Assembly (NCBI GenBank): GCA_021234155.1
Contig: JAJEKV010000027.1
Location: 833,109-897,108, forward strand
Reading direction: 5' to 3'
DNA: 64,000 nucleotides
Origin: Isoetes taiwanensis
Taxonomy: Eukaryota; Streptophyta; Lycopodiopsida; Isoetales; Isoetaceae
This document shows, one piece after another, positions 43,985 through 55,662 of the stretch; position 1 is the stretch's first letter; each line of letters begins with the position of its first letter. The notes beneath the pieces are model-generated. The model searched no databases and was not told where the DNA came from. It saw only the letters and a program-made list of their open reading frames with translations. The position numbers and the translations under genes were made by a program.

Positions 43985-44456
43985 ATTCTTGTATATTATA
44001 TTATTATTAGATATTTATATATGTTTTAGGGAACACTACCAAAGCACTTCTAAACACAAATTTATAGTTGGTAAATATATAAACATGTACCACTACGACA
44101 TAAACACAAAATTATAGTTAGTAGTAAATATATAAACCACTACGACATGAAGCATATTCGTGATCTTGCACATGATTGCCGAGAAAGGCAATAAACGTGA
44201 AAAGCTGGGCTGGATAAATATACTGTAGCCACCTGTTCGTTAAGCTCATGGCGGTAGCTATGGCGACGAATATGGCGGGAACCCAGGTCTTTCCTATTTT
44301 CATTCTCCACCACCATTTTCATTCTCCAAGCCTGTGGCTTCATCCTTTCCGGCGGCCTCGCCTTTGCACATTTTAAAAAAAATGCAAGCCCACAAGTCGG
44401 TCCTCTCTCAATAATCTCCTTCTCATTCCGACCTAAATTTTTCATCTCGCCCAGGC

Positions 44457-46918
44457 ATGGCTTTCTTAGAGGATGAGATTTCCATCAAGTCAGGTGACTC
44501 TTCTTCCAGTGGTAAGATCAAATTTTTATGCAGTTTTGGTGGCAAAATCATGGCCGTCCCTCTGAATAATCAGCTTTCGGATACATGGGAGGTGAGACTT
44601 CGTATTAGCGGCGTGGGTGAAATATTTCCTACTTGGAATTAATGGAGAAGCTTGTTAATCTCTGTGGCAGTGATCATATAAGTGTCAAATATCAGTTGCC
44701 AGGGGAAGACTTGGATGCACTAGTGTCACTGATTTGCGATGATGATATTGAAATAATGATGGAAGAATACGAAAGGTTAGAAGCAATAGATGTCTCTCGT
44801 AAGGTTGAGGCTTTTATGTTTCCATCGGACAAAGAAAGTTACGTCTAATGATGCTATGGAAAAGCAAGGGCTCTGAATGCTAAAAGAAGCGAGGCAAAGG
44901 ATGTGGAAACTGTTTCCCTGGGAGGTTCTTCTCTGAGGAAAGTGCAGAACTATCAGGCGACCCGAGTTTCAGAATATTTGATGGGGCAACAAGCTACTAT
45001 ACCTGCAGCGTCCTTGGCACCAGGTATGGTTGTAGGGAGGCATCAAGTTTGTTCTTCATATGTTCCTGTAGTTGCTCAGGTCAGTCCCCTTATTGCTGGG
45101 CATTCTGTTCCTCCAGGTGCTGTAATTAAGCAGTTGTCATCTATGGCACTTGCATCCTCAGTTGCTGTGGGAAATTCAGCTCCTATTGTTTCTCCAATCC
45201 CATCCATTGTCCCGTCACTTGCTCCAGTAGTTAACCCAGCTTTGATGAATCAAGTTATTCCTCCAGTAGTGAACAATCCACTTTCTGCAATGGCCAACCC
45301 CATGGTTTCTCCAATCCCAGCTGTTGTTCCTTCCCTTGCTCCAGTGGTTAATCCAGCGTTGTTGAATCCTGCTGTTCCTCTAGTAGGTAATACTCATGTT
45401 TCTGGAATGGCAAATCCTGTTCTTCCTGTTAATCCACTGGTGACTCCTGTCCCTGCAGTAGTTAATACTCACATTTTACGTTTCTAAAATGCGTGAATCA
45501 TGTTCTTTACGTTAAATCCGGTTTACGGAATTGTGAATCTGTTCTACGGTAGTTAATAATCGGTGGTGAATCTTCTGGCGTTTCTCTTAGTCCATTGGCG
45601 AATCCTATTCCTCCGGTTTACGCAATGGTGAATCACGCTAGCATCTGTTAATCCGTTGGTGAATCCTGTTCCTCCGGGGTTACGCAATGGTGAATCTACA
45701 GGGCTACGGTTAATCCATTGGTTAATCTGTTGCTTGATTACTCCGGGTTCTATTCCACCGGTCATTAATAATCCGGTTTCGACAATGGTGAATCACGGTG
45801 TTTACGGTTAGTCCATTGGTGAATCCTGTTCCTCCGGTTTACGACAATGCGTGAATCACGGGGCCTCTGTTAGTCCATTGGTGAATCTGTTCCTCTAGTT
45901 TACCGCGGTGGTGAATCACGGCAACCCACGGTTAATCCATTGGTGAATCACATTTGTTGCTTCAATTAATCCGGGTTCTCGCCGGTCATCAATAATCCGG
46001 TTTACGCAATGGTGAATCACATTGCGTCATTTAATCCATTGGTGAATTGGTTCCTCCGGTTTACGCATTGGTAAATCCTGGCGCCGATGCGGCTCCGGTT
46101 TCTCGGTGGTGCCGGTGGTGAATCACGTTCTTTACATTAATCCGGTTTACGGAATTGTGAATCCCTATTTCACCGGTGGTTAATAATCCGGTTTACGCAA
46201 TGGTGAATCCTGTTACTTCGTCAATCCAATGGCGAATCTGTTCGGTTTACGCAATGGTGAATCCGATTGCTCTGTTATTCCATTCTTTGCCTCGGTTTGC
46301 ATTGGTGAATCTGTTGCTTCAGTTCCATTGGTGAATCCTTTGTTAAATTACGTTTCCAAGAGCGAGTTCTATTCTTTATTATTGCTCCCGGTGGTATTAC
46401 TCCGGCGGGTGCACCCGTTTGTTCTGTTTGCCCCTATGTTCTGGTCCCTCGGTCGCGGGATAGAGCATCAACTTCTTATGTGCCAACAACTTATGTTCGA
46501 TTCGCGAGAAGACACATGAAAGTGCATCTCAAGGAGTGCAGACTTTAAAGGAAGTCTAAAGAGGAAGTGGTTGTAGTTTCATATCAAGATGTTCAAGCTA
46601 GCGGGGGCTTCCACAACTCTTTTGTCGGCTGGCCGGGGAGGCAATGAATATGTCGGCGGGGATTGATCGCTTCGGATCTGGACCTCATCATTTACAAGGA
46701 TGCTCCGAGTGCGGACCTCGGTATTTACAAAGGATGCTTTCGAGGATCACGGACCTCGGTATTTACAAGGTTTCCCGTTCCGTATCACGGTTCTTCACAT
46801 CACGGGGATTCCCGTTGGGGATGACGGCTCTGCACATTCTTCCTTTTCTTCAAGAGCCGAGGAGGGATATTGCGAGGGAGGCCTTAGCTTGTAATGAAGA
46901 GCGTGATCCATAGTCTTT
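44457..46918 (+). CDS. PB1-domain protein gene (frames broken)
   Basis: From ATG 44457, SGKIKFLCSFGGKIMAVPLN gives the PB1 start with the basic GGK cluster. After a frame break near 44630, LMEKLVNLCGSD, VKYQLPGEDLDALVSLICDD and IEIMMEEYERLEA give the rest, including the acidic OPCA motif (Asp/Glu around 44705-44745). Plant PB1 domains pair head-to-tail with other PB1 proteins. After a stop at 44846 a new frame continues with a long low-complexity region rich in Val, Asn, Pro and Ala (45000-46360), then YYIPGTAITPAGAP-type sequence and IYKDAF-like repeats. The true gene probably reads through; the breaks coincide with suspected base errors. Confidence 0.7.
45180..46360 (+). repeat. Degenerate coding minisatellite in the PB1 gene
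   Basis: A unit of about 60 bp, built from GTTCCTCCGGTTTCTGCAAT, GGTGAATCC and TTAATCCATTGGTGAATCC, is repeated about 15 times. It encodes VNP/VPP/SAMVNP repeats in the first, clean part. From about 45480 on, most copies read TTTACGCAATGG instead of TTTCTGCAATGG, and TCACG instead of CCTG, which destroys the frame. Confidence 0.8.
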
Positions 46919-49900
46919 GCTCCAGTGCCCGGGTTTACTATCCGGAGAAGATTTCCGCGTCGGTATGTTCTTTGTCCCACCATTTTAAGGATAAAATTAC
47001 TGCAAGTGATGACGGTTTTTTTAAACATCATGGAAGACCTTTCACTAGTTTTCTTTTAGGTAATGGTTGAGGAACTCTTCTATCTTTAGCTTTTTGTTTT
47101 CCATATTCAAGATACCTTGACATTGGGTTTTCCAACAGCTTGGAAGTTCTTAGGTGATTTTGTTGAAGGTTTACCATATAAATAAACTGTCATTTGTTTG
47201 TGAGAGAAAAGGAAACAAAAAAAAGCCTTGTAGCTGTTTTAAGATTTTAACCTGCAAAGAGAGACTTTAAAAGCTGTCATGCATGCGTTGAAACTTTCAA
47301 AGGTGCATTGCGTTGTGAGTTGCAATGGGTCCTGGCCAGTTTTTGTTATAAGTTAGTATATAATTTTAGCATTTCTGAGCATTTCACTTTGGAAATTAGA
47401 TAAGCTTGTAGCACGTCATAAGCAATTACCAGAACGCTTCTAGATTGTTGACGGGACATTCCCCGACGTTTAGGACCCATAAGTGACAGTAATTCCGTCG
47501 CAGATTTCCCTCGTGAGCATGATCTCGAACAGCTATTTTACGTTTTGGAACAACTAATTTAAATTTATTTGATTTGATAAAGGTATCGCTGTGACAGGTG
47601 GAATTAAAAAGAAGGAAAGAAGGTATGGACGTTGTGCATCGATTCTTTTTAGACTTGATTCATACAGGTCAGATGAGGGTATCAGATGGATTTTTTTTTA
47701 TGCATGATGCCTGCTTAGGGTCCGATCACACGATGCCGCCACCAGGGATTTTTTCCTTTTTGACATTAACGCCTTTTTTTTTGCCGGGGTCACATGTTAT
47801 TGCGAAAGTAAGGGTTTCCACGTTGCGAAGAAAAGTGGACGCAAGACAATTTCATGCTTTTTTTTCGGCAAAGTGATCCGACAAAGGATTGCTGCTAAGT
47901 CCAAAAAAGTCATGCCATCTTTGAAATCCCTATTGACGACAAGGCTTCCAACTAATGCACAGCCGGTGGAATGGATTGCTATCAACACGGCTCCTTCTCT
48001 GTCAATCTATCGTTGACGGTATGTGATCATGAGAAACGGCCACCTTTTCGCAAAATTGCCATGCCCATGTTGCCGACATCATGTGATTGGATCCTTAGAC
48101 TAGATGGCAAAGATGATGCTCTTCCAACTTCATGTTTACACTTAGAAATAGAGCCTTTTGGTAATTTCACTTGGCTACATTGCAAAAATTTACATTGGAT
48201 ACTTTGCGGCATGGTTCTTAGGGTGAGATTCCTCACAGCGGAAGGCAATTAAGTTAAAACTTTGCCATTACTGCTGGAACTTCCAACTCCCAGCCCTCAT
48301 CTCCCGGTAGTTAGAGGAGCATTTTTGGCAATTATACACTAAACCGAATCTAATGCCAAACCTAAATTGCCGCTCTTAATTGCCACTAATAGAATCTGAG
48401 CTCCTTCGGCATTTTGCAAGATGGCTCTTTTTGATTTGTGGACGTAAACTGCCACATCAAGAATTGCCGTAGTGGAATCTCACCCTTAGTATGAATGTGG
48501 GCCTTCAATCCTATACTATAATGTTATTCTGTAAGTTCTGGATTTGGATCCAGCCCTAGATCCAACGCCTGAGATTTCACCATCCAATTGTGTTTTGAAA
48601 TGGATGGCCAGATTTCACCCAAAAAAAAAAAAAAGAGAACACACTAAAACGTCTGTCCAATCCCCTCTCTCTTCTGTTACAAGTTTTGCAAGTAGCGGCG
48701 ATGGTCGTGTCGGCCAAGCTCTTGGGTATGGCCTTATCTATCTTCTTGGCTACGTTCGTCCAAATCCCCTCTCTCTTTTATTACAAGTTTTGCAAGTAGG
48801 GGTGATGGTGGTGTCGGCCAAGCTCTTGGCTATGGCCTTATCTATCTTCTTGGCTATGACACCCAATGGCGAGCTATGGAAGCACTGCAACTTGCAAACG
48901 GCTATGACGTCAGTTGCAAATGCATATGGGAGTCTTCATACGTTTCTGTCACCTGAATGCACCAAGGTGTGGGAGCCTCTTCAAATGGCAACTCAGTTAG
49001 AAATTTCAAGAGCTGATGCACTTTGTCTGGACTAACGTGAGCCAATGTTAGAGTTAGGCTGCTCATTGAGCCATACACCAGAACCAGATGTTTATTCATT
49101 TGCTTAAAGATGGAGCATCCGATTGGTAAAAAGAAGCTTTGAACCTTTGGTCATGGCCAGTTGTATATTTAATTTTGAACCGTGTTTTTGTCACTCCAGT
49201 CCATAAGGCAGTCTTTTGCTTTTTCTTCACATTTTCGTAAGGCAGTTCAAGCTTTAGAGCTGAAAGTTACCCGTATGTCCAAGAAGCACATGCAAATGGA
49301 GGTACTCTTAAATTCCCATGCTGCTTTATTTTACAATTGTTAAAGATCTTCTGCTAGACCTGAAATAATTCAGCAAAGACCTGTATGTGATATTTCGTCG
49401 TAGGAAATGCCTATAATGCGAGGCTTTTTTTATTCAATATGATAGTGGCAAAGATGATAGCTACAGTACCAATTGTTTCAATCAGATAGAAACTGAAATA
49501 GAAGTATGTTTTTGTAACTTATATTATGACTTTTCTACTTAAGGATTTTGCTATTTAATATGCAGTAACATTTTGATTATGTGCCATTGGGCTTTCGTAA
49601 TGTTTTAAACATGTGCCATTTGCATACTTTTCTGACAAGCTTACAATTTATTCTACACTGCTCTTCCATTGTTTTTTTTTTTTTTGTACATGGAAACGTG
49701 CAAGTGATTAACCATGTATGTGTTGGTTGTCGATCATTTTCCATATGCCAAAGTGGGTTGCAGATGTGTAAGCAGAACATTTGCTATGAGAAACCTTAAA
49801 GCGTATTTTCCTGATTTTATCTGTAAATCTTCCTCTTTGTTGTGCATGTGGTTGACTTGAGATACTTCTTAGGATGACTCAAAATTGACTGCATTGCAGC

Positions 49901-52199
49901 GAATATCCTATTATTTTAGTGTCTTCTTGATTGATCTAAATTAACGTTTTCCTTTCTTTGTTTCCCTTTAAGCAGAGAATTATGCTGATTAGAGCCAATT
50001 AATCGGGTTCTTATCCGACTTCGATTTTGAAGGCTGAATTAGATTGGGTTGTGTTTTTCTTTTTTGGAAGATGATATTTGATCTGTGCACTTTAAACAAC
50101 GAAATCAAGGTAGACAATAATCTTAGTTTTTCAAGGATTCGGAGTAAGTAATCTTGGTGTCTTAGCAATGGATTGTGTGAGAGCTAACAATAGGAAGCTT
50201 TTCCTAACGCCTAAACCTACCAAGATAGAGTGTAAATTTATACCTAGACTTACGCTTAGAGAAAACAATACAAACAACTAGAAACTAGAAACAAGAAGAA
50301 GGAAGAAAGAAAATGCTCAAAGAGAAGGCCGATAGGAATGAACTGGAAGACAATGACAATATATAGAAACAATAGAAAAAGTGAAAAAATCTGATAAAAA
50401 TAGGCCAAAGATATGCCGTCTTCCCAAGAATGATGGTTCTATGATGGCATAACCATTACAATGTACATATACCTTTATTATATAAAATTTTATATTTAGA
50501 AGGAATTAAGCTATTTGGCTTTTAACTCATTTAGAGAATTCCCCAATCCTTAATATAAAAAGAACGCGTCAAAATTGGTCTCCTATCCTATGTGGCTTTC
50601 GACTCACTTACACATAGCTATTCATTGTACACCTCCTATAATGTCTAAATTTTGGACCATTCAATATGAGTATGCATTCAATTTAGGGAGTATCCGCAAT
50701 AGGGTCGAAGTAGGTTAATCATTTCTGTTGTGTTGCATAGTTGCTTGAATCACTTGCACACAACATTGCACTTTTTCAGCTCCTTTACACATGCCTCAGC
50801 TCCTTTACGCATGCCATTTTTAAAATATATCCTTTATTAGAACATTTGGTAGAAGATCGAACAGATCCATGGCCAACAGAATTAAGGGCGAGGAGTCTAT
50901 TAACAAGTGCATACCTTTTGTGCCCTTTCAACAAGAAAGGTCTTATAGGTCTTGGAAAAGGATTGACAATAATTTGAGTGCAGAACGTGTTTTCATGCAT
51001 TAATATTCTGTTTGATCTCTGCTCCATTTGCTTTCTGTCTGCTTCATCTTGAATTTCTGATTAACCAGCCTTAGAAATCCTATCTTCAGTGTTATTGCAT
51101 GCCATTCTAGTGCAACAGAATGTTTGCATACTATAGTTTTTTCTTTTCAAAAGCTTTCTCATATATCTCAGTGGAAGGCAAATCAGATGTTTCAATGCAG
51201 GCAATCACGAAATTCACGCACCAGGTAAGAGCATCTGAAATGTGCGGTGAAGATGTATGTATTGAGATAAATATGTTTGAAAAGACGAATTTAATTGCAC
51301 TGTAGTAATGAGTGCATTCAAACCTCATTTGGCAGTTTTCAGCTAAGTAGTGATTAGTTATCTTACAAGAATGCAATCAGAAAAGAGTTTGTAAGATCAG
51401 ATGACAGTAATGGAAAAAAAGCAAATGATATATATGTATATGTATAGCCGCTTCTCCCATGGATATGATCTACTCCCCCACCTTATAGACATAAGTCCTT
51501 TCGGTGTGTTCTCACCCATCCGCGTCGGGACACCAAAAAAAAAGCAAATGATGCGATGTTGAATAGAGTAAAAGTAGAACGTGTAGGATAAATGTAGAAA
51601 TGATGAAGAATTATGTAGAGCAAGAATGTCGATCCTACGCACAAGATAGGAGTGTCCTCTTGGAGCTAACTAGAGTCCCAATCTTGAGGGGTCACTAACT
51701 CTTGCTATTATTCCATATAGTTTGCCCAGTTCGCTTGGTATTTGGGGGAGGGTATTTTGGCAATGGTGGGGATTATGATTTCGGTATGGTATTGTATAGA
51801 AAAAGGTATATTTAGGCCATTTTGAGGAGCTTAATTGGCTTAAGGGAGATTGTTCTAATTTTGGGTGGGTTTTTTGGAGAATTTTTTGGTTTGTTTTCAA
51901 AGGTTCGAAATTGGAATGCATGTGAAAATTGCCAGGCGTGAACGAGCATCTGAGGGCTGTGAACATGCTGGGCTATCGGTTACAATGGACCTGCAATTTT
52001 GTCAAATCAATTCCAGGCCGGAAGCGAGCGAGGCGGGTTTATATAGGCGGGGGCGAGGGGGAGGTGTGGAACGCTTTAGCCTCTCGGACATTGCTTTTCA
52101 CGTTTGCCAAGGATCAACGGGTTCTGTTGTTCATTTTTTTGTCCATTTATTTCTTCTTGTAGGGGATTTCTTGTGTGTTTATTTCTTACGGGGCTTGGT
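46812..52199. repeat. Direct segmental duplication, copy 1
   Basis: The block starts GGGATGACGGCTCTGCACAT and runs to TTCTTACGGGGCTTG. It is collinear over 5.4 kb with 58722-64000. It begins inside the 3' part of the PB1 gene and ends past a probable 5' region at 51.9 kb. The frames within it (for example MPSLKSLLTTRLPTNAQPVE near 47920) are readable only in this copy, which has fewer indels. No family is recognised. Confidence 0.9.
48658..48865 (+). repeat. Local tandem duplication, period about 110 bp
   Basis: CTTCTGTTACAAGTTTTGCA and GGCCAAGCTCTTGGGTATGG are repeated as CTTTTATTACAAGTTTTGCA and GGCCAAGCTCTTGGCTATGG. The same doublet is in the second segmental copy at about 60530-60710, so it predates the larger duplication. 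Confidence 0.8.
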
Positions 52200-52879
52200 G
52201 TTTAGGCATCCGGGTGTCCGGTCCTATTTCGGATGGCAGGGTGGTTCTCTTGCCTCTTTGCTTGCCCATATGTTGTCTCCACTTTGTAAATCGACACTTG
52301 ATGTTTTTTGTTGAGAGTCTATTATAATCTGGTCTACTGTGGGTCAGCACAAAAATATGTGACGTAATAGTCTTGTACAGAAGTTTAATAGAATATGGTT
52401 TCTGCCAACTATGTGTTCAATCGAGATCTTAGAAAGTGGCACGCCATTTTTTATCAAAACCGATAAAGATTGAAAATAGAGATTCAGCATAAGGGAGGGC
52501 ATAGGCCATGAACATGTTTTGATGATGAATCGTTGAATATTCCCCAAGGTTAGTTTGGCTTTTATGTATGTGGATGATCTAACCGAATTCATATAATTTG
52601 GCCAATGTTGCAATAAGAAGTTCGTATGGACATGGTATCAACCTTTGTTTTGCAAAATGCTGCGCCAATGACCTTGGTTCGGGAAACTTTTGCCTAAAGC
52701 ATTAAGTTTCCTGCAGTTTTGAACCTGTCCGGCAAGCTACAAAGCTATTCTTCAAAATTGCCGAAAAAACAAAAAAAAAAAAACTCCCAATTGTAGAGTG
52801 AAATTTCTCACCTTTCTTTGCCCATGTTAATTTGAAAGTAATCAGGACACATGGGCTAAAACCTCGGCGATTCCCAAAC

Positions 52880-54830
52880 CAAACAAATGGCCTTTCGACT
52901 AGACATTACAAAGTGGCTATAGCCATGGCAAAAAATATGGAAGCTTGGATGTATGCGGCGTTTATACCTACAACTCAATGATATTTTGTTTTACGTAAAG
53001 CTGGGCATTTTGAAAGTGCTTTAGAAATGCTTGATGAAATGGATAATCAGAGATTGCAAACGACCTTGTTACCTACAACATGTTGATTGTTGGAATTTGG
53101 AAGTCTAAGGCAGTGAGGAGATCCCTCTTTTTTACTAGAGAAGATGGCGAAAAGCGGTTGTAAGTCGATGTTCGTGCACTTTCAACATAGCGATAAAGTT
53201 GTTATAAGATGGAGAAGGTAGAAGCGGGCTTGTGAATTTCTAGAAAAAATGAAGTAAGAATTTGCGATCAAATGTTTATTACTTACAACACTTTGATTAA
53301 ATGGACTTTGTAGGGCAAAAGCAGGATGGACCCGAGGCATCTATTCTTGTTTGAGATATGGTGAAAAAAGTGGATGCTAGCCGGATATTGTGATCTAACA
53401 CATTGATTGATAGTCATTGTAAGGCACATGATATTAAGCAGGCACATAAGTTGCTGGATGATATGATAAAATGGTTTTGTTCCATATGTTATTACGTACA
53501 ATAGCTTGCTTGATGGCTTTGTAAAGAAAAAAAAAATTGATGATGCTAATGATCTTCTTCTGTGTGGATGATTGATAAAGGATGCCAACTAAATGTTGTC
53601 ACTTATAGCATCCTCATTGATTTCCACCAGGCAAATAAGGAGAAAAAGACCGATAAAATTCTCAATGAGATGGCTAAAGGGGGATTTGTACCAAATACTG
53701 TTACCAGACAAATGGATCGATTAAACTCAATAAGTTTAAGGATGTCCATGTTCCTAGTCAACTGATGGTCGAAAATGGTTGCCCTATGGATGTTATTATT
53801 TACACTACATTCATAAATGGCTTTTGTAAAAGCAAAGGCCCATTACAGAACTTCTCATATGTTGGTACAAATGATTGAAGATGGATATACTCAGTACTAT
53901 CACTTACATTTCTTTGTTGACCAGGCGTACAAAGCAAAAGAAATTTGATGAAGCTCATGTCCTTTCTCAAAAGAATGCTTCAAAATAATTGTGATCGAAT
54001 GTTGTGACTTATACCTCTCTCATTGATGCCTTTTGCAAGGCTAGAGGGTTGATATATACTTATGCTACTTTTGATGTTTGAGAAAGGTTGCGAATTAGGA
54101 TATTGTACTTATACCGTTTGATAGATGGATTTTGTAAAGCCAATAAAGCTGGATGAGGCATAATATCTTTATCGTCAAATGGTTCAAAGCGGATGTCAAC
54201 CAAATCATATTACAATGATTGTCTTGTCCAAGTGGTTTTACGCAATGGAAATAATCTACAAAAGGCTTTATAGCTTGCCCAAAGAGATTGGAATAGGACA
54301 TGTTCGGTTATTGTGGTCCGGCATCAACTTCTCTCAATTAATGCAGAATACTTGGACAAATTAGCTAATGCATGCAAGCACTAGGCATTATCAGGGCCTC
54401 CACCACACCTCATGTTGTTGGTAAGCGTCTTGGCGAAGGTCAAGGATTATAGGGACGGCAGTATTCTTTGATTGGGGGGGGTCGGGCGAGAATTTTTCCA
54501 CAAGACATTTCCCTATAATTGCTTGATCTACTTGCTTGTTGGGCAAGAAGGTTATTGCGTCGCGTCTGAATACTATGACAAAATGGCTGACATGGGTTGT
54601 ATTCCTATTATAAATACCTATAATATCTTGATCTCTTGTTTATGCAAAATAGGGCAGTTGGATGGGGCTCGGGGATCTTTTAAGGAGATGTGTACCCTTG
54701 GATACAAACCTGATGTTACAACTTACAACATTTTGATTGGGGGAATTTGTAAGAGAAAAGGTTGGAGGATGGATCTACTCTCCTGAGAAAAGATGATTGT
54801 CAGCCATGAGCCTAATGTCCCTGACATTTA
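52880..54830 (+). pseudogene. Pentatricopeptide repeat (PPR) gene, decayed
   Basis: P-type PPR motifs recur about every 105 bp in changing frames: DLVTYNMLIVGIWKSK (53061), YVITYNSLLDGFVKKK (53490), NVVTYSILIDFHQANK (53594), IIYTTFINGFCKSKG (53797), NVVTYTSLIDAFCKARG (54000), then in one open frame INTYNILISCLCKIGQLDGA and DVTTYNILIGGICKRKG (54615-54770). Each 35-residue unit forms two helices, and such proteins bind organellar RNA. There is no start codon with a transit peptide, and frameshifts occur in nearly every repeat. It is either a pseudogene or a badly sequenced gene. Confidence 0.85.
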
Positions 54831-55600
54831 AATGAGTTGATAAACAATAGGCTTGGGAAGATGATGATATTGTTGATCCCTTAGCAGGCAATCCATTACG
54901 ACACAACAATAAATTGGAGGGAGAATTTTATTTGGACCGTATACTTTCGAGTTTTGGCGAAACATCAACATCATTCATAACCAAAAAGGCACTCTTGCCC
55001 TCTTGATATCCTTCGAGGGATGATCTTGAAGAAATGTTCAAATCTGGCGAAAAAGAATGATTTAATGCTATATAGGAAAAGCACATCATGTTCAAGAAGC
55101 TTTTCACGATAGAGATGGTGGCATCATAAATGATGCTATGTGTCTAGAAACTTCTTGATATTAGATGGACAATGTTAGTGATGTGCATTTCCATGCAAAT
55201 GTCCATCACAAGCTGTTTTGACAATGTGGTTGAAGCAGGGAATGCCAACATAATGCGCTAGTCTTGAGTAAGGTTAGAAATTTGGATAAGGATGTTGTGG
55301 GGTGAACAAAACAAAACGAATGCCTACTAGTTGTCAGATGGACTAGGAAATTTATATTATTTTGGTGCTCAATTTGGATTAATTTCAAGTACTAAACACT
55401 AGAAAAGTGGTCTCTTTTAACTTCTTTGAGTAATCTTGTTGGAATAATATTTAGTTGATTGTTATTTATGCAAGGCCCATGTGGACACGGTATACATATG
55501 TACATTACTACTATATAATGCATAGGAAAAGTGATAACATTTTAGGTATATCTTTGAAAACATGTAAAAGAAGATTGATATTATTGTTAATGGGTGAGAT
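54831..55600. other. Intergenic, no feature recognised
   Basis: A possible extra C-terminal piece of the PPR gene or its neighbour (EMFKSGEK near 55035) is too broken to call. Confidence 0.4.
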
Positions 55601-55610
55601 AGATAGATAG

Positions 55611-55662
55611 ATATAGATGGATGGATGGATGGATGGATGGATGGATGGATGGATGGATGGAT
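55611..55662. repeat. (GGAT)n microsatellite
   Basis: About eleven GGAT units follow a short GATA run. Confidence 0.95.
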
